Source: Norana najaformis (Eukaryota; Annelida; Clitellata; Crassiclitellata; Hormogastridae). From it: DNA of 64,000 nt. The stretch spans positions 19,872,064 through 19,936,063 of the forward strand of contig OZ029916.1 in the NCBI GenBank assembly GCA_964023275.1, read 5' to 3'. Both the position numbers and the translations under genes were made by a program. How positions within the stretch are numbered: the stretch's first letter is position 1; every line of letters starts with the position of its first letter. The notes beneath the pieces were generated by a model. The model was not told the origin of the DNA and made no database searches. It saw only the letters and a program-made list of their open reading frames with translations. Below, one piece after another: positions 1 to 64,000 of this stretch.

Positions 1-101
1 TGACTTTTAACAGGCAAACATTATTTAAAATCAAACTATATGTATACTTGCTCAAAATTCAAAATGCACTGCTTCTTCGACCCAGAAATCGCACCTGGGC
101 A

Positions 102-165
102 GACATGCAGACACAGACAGACATGCGCACAAGGATGGACGAACGGACAGACAGACAGACAGACA
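102..165. repeat. (GACA)n-type microsatellite upstream of the protease gene
   Basis: Interrupted tetranucleotide run of gaca/agac units. No gene or regulatory element was recognised in bases 1-392 apart from this tract. Confidence 0.7.
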
Positions 166-392
166 TAAGATTATAAAGACAATGCTACTAAAGAAAGCGA
201 ATGGCGTATAGATAGGTCTGTACACGGACATCTGACTGTTTCTCGTTGCATGCAACTGAAAAGAAGGGAACTGAACAGCTGCACTGTATCATATCAGATA
301 AGTGGATAAACGTCCTTCAACATCCGTCTATAAAGCAAAAAGGCAAAAAATACTCCATCACTACCACAACCAGAAGCAGTTACAGTGAGTTC

Positions 393-10113
<9,721 letters not shown>

Positions 10114-10214
10114 TCTAAAAGAGGCTGATCAAGCAAGGCAACGGGCCGGTGAACAGAAAGACCGTCATTCCTACGTTAGCAACGTTGCACGTACCAAAAT
10201 CCAATTAATTAGAT

Positions 10215-10220
10215 AATAAA
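10215..10220 (+). promoter_or_regulatory. Candidate poly(A) signal for exon 6b
   Basis: AATAAA about 100 bases after the exon 6b stop codon. Confidence 0.5.
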
Positions 10221-10334
10221 ATAATAGAAAAAGGAATTAGTAATTTTGCGTTTAATGGATGTTTAGGCCGTGTTTTAACTACTGCTAATTGGTTTCGGAC
10301 CAACAATTAAACCTTTCGCTGACCCCGGACATCG

Positions 10335-10575
10335 ATTTCCTCTTCCACAGATCCTATCCTGACACCCATTCTTCCTCTTATCTCTCTCTCCTCTCCAACC
10401 CCAAACACCACCCCATAGCTGCCACGCTGTCTCTGCCTGACTTTTATATCTTAACCTGGAACCGAACCCTTTTGCCTATCGATCTAGTTTTGACTGAGCG
10501 CCTGTGAATAAGCTCTTCCCCGCTACGTGGCTTTCGTTGGGCGCTGTAGAAATCTCGGGATTATGATTACGAATG
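10335..10575 (+). mobile_element. CR1/L2-like LINE 3' tail (family A)
   Basis: Matches the tail at 2560-2785: ttcctcttccacagatcc, then the Leu/Pro-rich block, ending ggcgctgtagaaatctcggg and attatgattacg. It lies about 115 bases after the exon 6b poly(A) signal. Confidence 0.75.
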
Positions 10576-10879
10576 GTTTAACTTGCGAGTAAAGGCAGGT
10601 GTCTCACTTCTCACTGCATGCAGACATTGGCTGCGCGTAGATCCGTCCTTTCCTGCCGTCAGCTGATGGCACTGACCTAGACTGATATGATATCTTGCTT
10701 TTTGATTAGTTGTCGCAGTCAATGATTGTTCATGCTGATAAGAATTTTAAAGTAAACAATATAATCAATCTTTATAACGGCCTTTAACTGGATTTCAAGG
10801 TTTGAACTGAGAAATATGAAGCTCTTGCATATGCAGCATGCTCTGCACAGTTATTGTGCAATGCTGTATTCGCCTCGGT

Positions 10880-10966
10880 TGGTACCAGGAGGGTTGGGAA
10901 GATTGAAGTGTGTTGTAGGTAAGTGATAGGACTTTGTACTCGATTCGTTCAGGTATTTTAAGCCAA
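10880..10966 (-). mobile_element. Short internal fragment of LINE family A
   Basis: The segment gggttgggaagattgaagtg ... gtattttaagcca matches 5927-6000 of the family A minus-strand copy. Confidence 0.6.
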
Positions 10967-11329
10967 TTAAACTATCGCCTCCTGAGCAAAATATTTTCTT
11001 GTCTAGGATATAAACCTTTAGGATGACAAGATGACTAACAACAAGAAACTTAAGTTGAATGTTGAAATCAGCTGCTCAAATCCAGTGCAACCAAGGCTTA
11101 CTTAATTTAATAGTACTGTACATCTGCTTCAATTTAATGCGAATCACCACAGTTTCTCAGCACTACCCAATAGCTGTTAGGGAGAACAGCTTGTTCATTG
11201 ACACTTGGCCAAATTAAATCTGCAAGATTTGATTTGATTTGATGCATATGGTGTTAGGTCAAAGGTCAGTTCTAGACTTTCATTACTATATCAAAAACCT
11301 GAGTAGTCAAACCTAGAGGATGAAACCTA

Positions 11330-11770
11330 TTTCAACTCAAAATTACTTCATGTTTAACTAATATGCTCAAACCTATTTAACCTTATTTAACCAACTTGAA
11401 CTGAACCTATTTTAACCCAAGGCTGTCACACATTTAATCTCCATAAACTAAATTTATTCTCACCTGGGGTCATTACAGTTTAACTTATGTACATGACCTG
11501 AACTTATTTTAGCCCAAAGCTGCAACATCCTTAACTCACCTCCCTGAATCTATTTTACCCAAGGCTTCTACAAATTTAACAAGTTCTAACCTACATTAAC
11601 TGAACCTGCTCCAACCCAATGCTGTTACATGCTTAACTAACATACTCAAACCTATTTAAACCAGAGGCTGCTACATGCTTAACTAACCTACTTGAATCAA
11701 ACCAACTTCAACCAGAGGCTGCAACATGCTTAAAAAACCTACATGAATTAAACCTACTAACCTAAAAGAA
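11330..11770. repeat. Degenerate tandem repeat, unit about 49 bp
   Basis: A core of the form aaccca(a/g)ggctg.....cat(g/t)(c/t)ttaact recurs with its gct anchor at about 11422, 11519, 11564, 11621, 11667 and 11718. Spacings are 45-57 bases, plus one double interval of 97. The units are well diverged. Confidence 0.65.
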
Positions 11771-11779
11771 TTGGAGTGG

Positions 11780-14759
11780 AAAAATTAATAAGTAGAAACA
11801 AGAAGAATACTCTATAAAACAATTAAAAAAATTATTGTTCTGGAATAGTAGTAATACCTGCTATTAAATTTTACATGAATAGAATTAGAATGATGTATCA
11901 TGTGAATCGTAGCTAAAAGTCATAACAAATATAAGCAAAATTGAAAAATATATTTATTTAGTACAAAAAGCTTAATGCTGTGGTTTGGAATCAGAATTGC
12001 AGACCCTCTTCTGTTTCATCTTAATAACTATTCTCATACGATCTTAAAATATAGGCCTATTAGGCTGATATCAGATACAACATTAACCTTATTCCAATTT
12101 CAGTAAACACGCCTGTTATGATAGCATATACCAGGGACTTTCTGGGTTTAGAGCTCAGATTTAAAGGGGCTCCAACAGTCCCAACAAGCAAAACATTCAC
12201 TAAATAATGAAACGTTTCATCAGTCTTTTTAACAAACCAGCTAAGTAAAACCATGCAAGTGAGACATACCAGTTGAGCAAAACCAGGCAAGTACATGTAC
12301 ATGTACACGGTTTTATAAAGCTACCATATGGCCACAAGCAAGACATAACTGGAGGGTAAAACCATAGAAGGCCTACATACCAGGTGAGTAAAAACAAGTA
12401 AGTGAAGTTGTCTTAAAGTAAATGACAGCATGGCCAAAATCAGAAACAACACACTCTTCACGTCTATGAAGCTTTATAAAACACTAATAGAGTGTCCAAT
12501 CTGTGTCTGCTTGTTTGTCAGTAATGCTAGGTGATTCATTCAATACCATCCAACTGTAATTTGCTAATAATGCCTTCTACAAAGTCAGAAGTGCACACTG
12601 AAGCTGATGTTACAGAAACTGGTGTTGTTAAACAGATCTGTGGCACAGGAAGTTAATGGCATTGGAGGCAGTGCGGTTTAACAAAGCTGACTCTGAAAAC
12701 CTTTAGTATGCCATGGAGGGGAAGCAATACAGGGACGGCAAGAAGTGAAGGAGTACAGCCTATTAACTTCTGATAGGCTGTCACTGTTGTAGTATTACAG
12801 TATTGCCTTTTAACCAACTGATGTAATAAAAACAATTGTGGGTAATGTTACATAATATTTTTAAGCCTTCCATCATCGATTGTAGCAAAGAAATACTAAG
12901 CAGTCCTGCAATTAAATTATACATTGTCCAATAACTGATTAAATGCTAAGATTGGAATAGGTTCTTGAGTTATAAACCAGAGTTCTTTTAGCTTCAGCTT
13001 CACAAAAACACCTCCAAATATCCACTATGTAAGTTATTAAGTAACATACATTATAAAAGTCCGTACTATTTAAAATATTTATAGTCTTTTTTTACGAAAA
13101 AACAAAATGTCTGCAACAGAATGCAATGTTATTCAAAGTAAACACAGTTAGCCAAATCTATGCTAATGGTGTATGTAAGAATAATGAACGAAAGATATTA
13201 CATTTCTGCCTGAGTAAGAAATGGTGTTATAGCCACTGCCCTAAGAATATATGTGATATATTCATAAAAAGAAAGAACTGTAATATGTTTAAGCATCTAG
13301 TGAAATTTTCAATGTTCAAAATATAAGGTGTTTTATTTTAGCTTCTTTAAAGAAACGATATGTTGATGTATTTATTTTGCCATCTCAGTAGAGTGTCTCT
13401 CTGAAAAAGCAACGAATGCATTATCAATAAATGTCCCTTTAAAGAAGCATTTTCACCTTATCTTAAGATGCAGCTCTTCAGATCTGTTAGACAGCCATGT
13501 TCCAGTGCCTTTAAAATATTCATAAATGGTGCTATTCAAATATTCAAATACATACATACAACGGTCCAAAGCACTTAATCAAGCAACAAGTAGGCAACAC
13601 AGGGACAAACTCAGCAAAGCTTTTGACTATAAACACACTGCAACTTCTGCATGTTACAAGGCCAGCACCCAACCAATCAGCCACAGTCTTCATGTAATTC
13701 ATATAAGTAGCCAACTCCCGTATTTAATAAAGGTCACCTACAATCTGGCAACAGACAGATAGATATAAGTGCCCTGATTTATGCAGACATACATGATCTG
13801 ATATTTTAAGATCAATAGTTCCTGAATGTTTATATAAACACATGCAACTAATTGCCAATGCTCTAGCACAAAAAAGCATCACAAGACCACAAGTGAAAAA
13901 CATCAAGACGACAACTGCAGATATTGCTGACAAAAATGACGAAATGTGATGATATGCCTCAAAGATATCAAGTCATTGGTTCTCCTGGTCTAGTACGAGA
14001 AGAAACAAGTCAGAGCATTCCAAGGTACAGATCTAAAGGAAAGGTAGGCAGACGGTTAACCATTCCTATATAGCATCATTGTGGAGCTGCTAGTAACAGG
14101 AACAGTAAAACTTTCTGGTCAAAACCATGGTCAAGACTGAAATCAACTGTAAAGTGAGATAACCAGCTGATAAAAGGGGAAACCAACAATTAAGAAATTA
14201 GAAATTACAATGTTGATGACATTATACTGGACAAATGAGTGTGACAGTGACTGTGGGAATGATCAATATGGCAGTAATTAGTTACCGAAGACGAAGGCAC
14301 TTCTTCACAATATCTGGAAACAACAAACTTAGTCAAATTCATTTTTCAAAAGATTAAAACCAAATGTAAAAAAACATAAAAAGGTAGAAATGAAAGAATG
14401 ATTACAGTTGCAATAAGATACTAATACTATAAAGCTCCTAAGTTTGAACAGAAATAAACCAATCACAACAACATTGAGTAACAATAAATGATTATGAAGT
14501 TGTCAGTACGAAACTGACCTGATAATGACAATAACAGCATGATGATACCGATGATGAAGAGGATTTAATTAAGGTACTTTTAAAAACAAATCGGGCAACA
14601 AAAACAAAAAATTATGTTTGAATTGACTCACAGGCATTACAAGTGTCTCTAAATACATGCATAAGCTACATCCTACAAAAATGAATAATTCTACATTTTC
14701 TTCATCTTATGGACAGAGCAAAAACTAGCCACCAATCCAATTGGTGATCAATCTATAGA
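11780..14759. other. Region between the convergent genes; laminin 3' UTR and intergenic
   Basis: No gene was recognised. The laminin gamma 3' UTR must begin below 14760 on the minus strand. Minus-strand AATAAA hexamers at 13371-13376 and 13332-13337 are candidate poly(A) signals about 1.4 kb past the stop. Short diverged repeats of accagttgagcaaaaccaggc type occur at about 12235-12400. A possible LINE-tail remnant lies at about 13440-13550. Confidence 0.4.
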
Positions 14760-59866
<45,107 letters not shown>

Positions 59867-60109
59867 CTGAAATAGACGACAGTATGTAAAATACACTGGT
59901 AATGCTATTAAAAGCATCAACTAGAGCTACTAACATTATTAGTATCGTTATCACAGTAACAACTGGCAACATGACATCATCATGACAATTAACAACATTA
60001 AGCTTATTATCTAGGTGATTTTTCTCTATTCTCTACCTTCTGCACTTATACTCATTCATGTAGGTGCCAGAAGGCTTTACTCAACACCTCTACACTGCTG
60101 GTCATCTTC

Positions 60110-60920
60110 TACAATGCAGATTTAAAAGCAGTCCTTTTCTTACTTGAGGGTTTTGGCTCATCAGAATGTTGATGACACTACGTCATATGTCCACGGCCCA
60201 GCTGTAGATGTTATCTTCTTAGTGATGAAAATATGCACACATCCGAGGTGTTTGGCGCCTGGATGCCACCTCCTGCTGAATCCTGAGAAATCCCAATTCA
60301 TCTGGCTTGGCAGTCGTGGCCAGATTTCTAAACTCGACTTGCATTGTCTGCAGTATTGCTTTCATAATGTCTCTTTCTCTAACAATCTGCATGACCTGGG
60401 TGTGACCATGAACCAAGAACTGCGTTTCTCAAAGCAAGTGAAAAATGGATATCAAACATGCTTCAGCAACTGGCATCAGATTCACACAACACTAATTATC
60501 CATGCTTAAGTCTTTCCCACAGAAATTAGCTACAACCTGTTTTAAATGCAGGAGCTCGGCAGATCAATGGTATACATAGAATTTGGCACATATCCAGTTA
60601 TATGTGGGAGAATCTGCACTGGTTGACTAAAAAAAATGCAATTTTCTTCGTTCTTCCATGCAAGGTGACATGGTTGTCTCATCGGCCCAAATATCCACCA
60701 TACAGCATAGAAGCTTCACTATGGCTAGCCCATCTTTCTGGAATAAGCTGCCCAGAAAACTGTGACATGAGCTTCTTTGGCCTTTCTTTGACTCTTTCCT
60801 GTAAGCACTTGAAAACCACTCTATTCGATAGTGGTTTTGTGTTATCACAATGGGAGCACCTTTGATGAGTTTCTCTTTAAGTGGGGCCATATAAATTTGC
60901 AATTACAATTACAAGAATGA
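60110..60920 (+). mobile_element. CR1/L2-like LINE relic (family B), RT to 3' tail
   Basis: Reads LLNPEKSQFIWLGSRGQISK, NNLHDLGVTMNQELRFS, then SIEASLWLAHLSGIS. It ends with the family B tail (ttaagtggggccatataaatttgcaattac). Lies in the laminin intron upstream of window exon 1. Confidence 0.78.
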
Positions 60921-60929
60921 CATCAAGAT

Positions 60930-62240
60930 TTTTTGGGGAAACTGAATGACCCAAATGCACCTGGAATAACAGTTAGTCCTTCTGTAGTGACTAACTAAAA
61001 TGTCACTGTTCTTATGTTTAGCATTTGGATGCCACACAGAGCTACATGGTCCTACGAAACATCATTGCATTACAATACATATTATAACATTACTACAAAA
61101 CACTTTTAGACATTCTGGCAAAAATTACTTAAAGTAAGTATTGGCCAACAGCAGTAGATAATCTGACCGTTAAACTTAGGTCAGCTTCTTTGTCCATACA
61201 AAAAATATTGGATAAGAAATGTGTGAGAAAGATGGCCTTAGGCATTTAGACCTCCATGCCTTAGGTCTCAGCAGAGGCCTCTCCCCATGTTCTCAATTTC
61301 ATCCCATCTGTCATTAAACCATTTAGCTGATCAAGTTGCAGCAATCGCGGATTCCCACCCCCACCAATACTGCAGGAGACTTAATTATTCATTCACTGGA
61401 GAGAACCTACAGAGCCAACAAAGCATAGGAGTAAACTACCAGGTAGGTGTAGAGGTACGGAGGGAGAAAGGGGAGAGGAAAGGACAAATGGAGGGGATAA
61501 ATAGCAACAACTGGCACACAAGAAAAACCTCAAATTAAGTGTTATCTCTCAATTTCATCATCATACATAATAACTTTCAAAATAATGCCTAATAAAAGTA
61601 TCTCTCAATGCCACTAAATAGACCTGGACAGTGAACAGTATGGGGTCAAAATATTCTTGGACTCTCAAAATGCGTTATAGTTATTTTCATTCCTGTGAAA
61701 TTGCGTAGATCAACTATGCTCTGTTACCAAACTCCTGGTATCACATGCCTCTCTGCATAGGGGAAGTCTGTAAGGTAAGGATCAAATTGGCAGGTTTATT
61801 ATACAAATTGAATTCACAAACATTTTAGTCAAAAGTAACTTCAATCAAGCCACCTTGGCAAAATTCATTCATTTAATGCTTTAAAATGCCTGTGTTCAGG
61901 TTGCAAGAAATGCTTACATTCAAAAATCAAATCAAAACAGAGAAATCAATTAGAAATTAATCATTTATGCACAACAAGTGGATCAATACAACACAATACT
62001 GTAATTCTTTTAGCAGAACACTATAATTAAACTGCCATCAACGAAATATTTTTAAGGAAAATTATAATAAAATTTTAGTTTTTATTATAATATTCTTCTC
62101 ACAAATTCAGGGAAAAGATTACTGTGAAAGCATTACTAATTTTTTACTATTTTGTTCAGTTTCATATGACTAGCTGTCATATGGCGAATTTGCTCAAAAA
62201 TTCTTGTATGCCTGGATGTCTACCTTGGCCAAGCTTGTTT
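60930..62240. other. Laminin 5' intron interior, nothing recognised
   Basis: No exon with LN-domain content was found on either strand. Confidence 0.45.
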
Positions 62241-62249
62241 TCTGGTGTT

Positions 62250-62810
62250 ATATCTGCATGAGATTTCATGTGCTTTCAGATGGCATTTGGACACTTACCA
62301 CTGTGGACACCTATCACCGAAGTCCAACTGCCATTTCAACCTATAACAGGTAGACAGGTTCCTGTGAAGGCATTGTCAAACCCAAGTGCACCATAATGTA
62401 CCATAAGCCTTAATGCACCATCTGCCATCAAGATATCTCAGATTCAGTTGTGCAGTGGCAAAGCACATCTTTTGAGAAGCATCAACAATCCATCAGGGAG
62501 AGGTTCTGCAATCAACCTGTCGGCTGTTGACAAATGCCCGACCTGCAGAGACCTGGTAACCTGAGGGACATTTGAACACTGCATTTTCTACCACACCCCA
62601 GTCAGAAATCATAAATCTGTGCTGCAGACAGTTGGGTTCCAAGTGTGTGCAGCAGTCTGCCAGTGGTCACTTTTACAGTTACTTGACCATCATTTGCTCA
62701 CAGATGAACTTGTTGCTCTTAATGAACTTAAAAATAATTTAGGCTACCCAGTGCAGCGCCTCCAAGGAGCATTTGGTAATACTGACCATGACCACAAGAT
62801 TAAGCATATC
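62250..62810 (+). other. Unclassified, possibly element-derived sequence
   Basis: Richer in GC than its surroundings and with several short + frames, but no motif I recognise. Confidence 0.3.
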
Positions 62811-62819
62811 ACATGAAGT

Positions 62820-63240
62820 TGTGGGGCAGTTTGGTGGCCACTGGCTTGGACAACTCAGTGTGGGCACCTGTTCTATTACCCTGTTCTGCAGGTCTCAGCT
62901 CATGAGCCGCTCCCGTACATCCTGCATAATCCCGGATCTGACCAAGGTCACCTTTGCCCTTGCAGCCGGGTTCATCAATATGCTGATGATTAGCTTGTGT
63001 GTCCAAAGTGCAGGTAATCGTAATGATAGTACAGACCAGGATGTCTTGGAAAAGACGGAATTCATGTGGCTGGGAGCAAAACAGGCATAAGCAAGGATTG
63101 ACAGGGAAGCAATAACTGAGGCATTTTGAGGTTGGGAGGCACATGTGTAACCCAGGACCTTGGAGTGTTTCTGGATAAAGACCTACCCATGCAGAAGCAA
63201 GTCGATTCCCTCTGCAGTTCATGCTTCTACAAATCGCATC
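62820..63240 (+). mobile_element. LINE RT fragment
   Basis: LEKTEFMWLGAKQA and, in another frame, DLGVFLDKDLPMQKQVDSLC are standard post-catalytic RT strings. The frame is interrupted. Confidence 0.65.
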
Positions 63241-63249
63241 TGACCCAAG

Positions 63250-64000
63250 TCATATGGCGAAATCTGACACTGCTGAAATTCCCTCTATCTTAAAACCCAC
63301 TATACAAATAGCCAGATACATATCTGTACATATATCAGTACACATAAAATTAAACTGGAAACAAAGTGATGATTTTGCCTATGAAGAACTTAAATCATCA
63401 CATCATACAGAAAAGATGAACATAAATGTACGTGGATTTTATGTTTCAAAAAGTCTATTAAACAGGATTGGTTAAACATGATGAGAAGACTACCTTTCTC
63501 CTTCATATAACGCTTACATAAAAATCCTTATACTAAAATTTCCCATCCTTTGAATAGTAAGCCCTGAGATTCTGACAGACAGAACTCAGCAACACTGCAA
63601 CCAATTAAATCTGGAGTGTTGTCATTCAGTAAAGAACCATGAGTGACTAAACATGAGATAGTTCGCACTGTACATGGGAGCTTAGACAAACCAAGGAGAA
63701 GAAGCACAAGTCACATTCCCCAAGGGATCCCACGATCAGCTGCTATAACCCAAGAGAACCTGAAACTCCTTATGTCAACAGCATGGTTGTTTTTTGTTAG
63801 CAATTTAAATACATATACATATATTATGGCTCAGTTTAAAATCTGGAGACTGGCAGATTATGTCAACTGATATAATAATCCTATAGCTGCTAAAAATATT
63901 TGGATAACACCAGGATAGAACCATCAGTTATTGGATGTCTCTCCCTACAAAGCAGAAAAAACAGCTGGGCCAAGTCTAGTAAAACTAATCATATCAACAG
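63250..64000. other. Window end, nothing recognised
   Basis: Short open frames only. The missing first laminin exon is not seen here. Confidence 0.4.

Noticed and set aside
59867-64000. The first laminin exon (signal peptide and start of LN)
   Set aside because: Both strands were read for an exon ending in phase 1 with LN content and none was seen. It is presumed to lie beyond the window.

Overview
This is animal (metazoan) nuclear DNA. It is AT-rich, its genes have many introns, and it is full of decayed retroelements, tRNA-derived SINE-like sequences and microsatellites. An invertebrate is most likely. The laminin gamma gene resembles the single gamma gene of invertebrates, and the CR1/L2-like and RTE-like LINEs, SINEs and a Ty3/Gypsy relic fit that. 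I could not fix the phylum.

Two protein-coding genes point towards each other. On the + strand (about 393-10113) is a secreted chymotrypsin/elastase-like S1 protease with signal peptide, propeptide and catalytic His and Asp. It has two tandem, alternative last exons, and each encodes its own catalytic-Ser segment (GDSGGP), stop codon and poly(A) signal. On the - strand (about 59866 down to 14760) is most of a laminin gamma chain. I placed 25 coding exons with matching phases, about 1,490 residues. They run from the second half of the LN domain, through the LE repeats, the L4 domain and the nidogen-binding LE module, to the coiled coil and C-terminus. The first coding exon (signal peptide and first half of LN) should lie beyond base 64000.

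The rest is intronic and intergenic. The protease introns hold LINE fragments, including inverted copies of one element's C-terminal coding region. The 4.5-kb gap between the two stop codons holds LINE tails and a degenerate tandem repeat of about 49 bp. The laminin introns hold a hAT-like transposase relic (18365-18810), a Ty3/Gypsy-like relic with LTR remnants (about 28650-30970), a CHCHD2/10-like processed pseudogene joined to a LINE tail (40030-40505), a well-preserved RTE-like C-terminal ORF (40976-41600), two long (TA)n tracts, and several CR1/L2-like LINE relics between 49 and 63 kb.

The two genes have no evident functional link beyond both products being extracellular. Exon boundaries were placed by reading splice signals, checking codon phase across every junction, and recalling the general order of the laminin gamma and S1 protease families. 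No alignment or transcript data were available.
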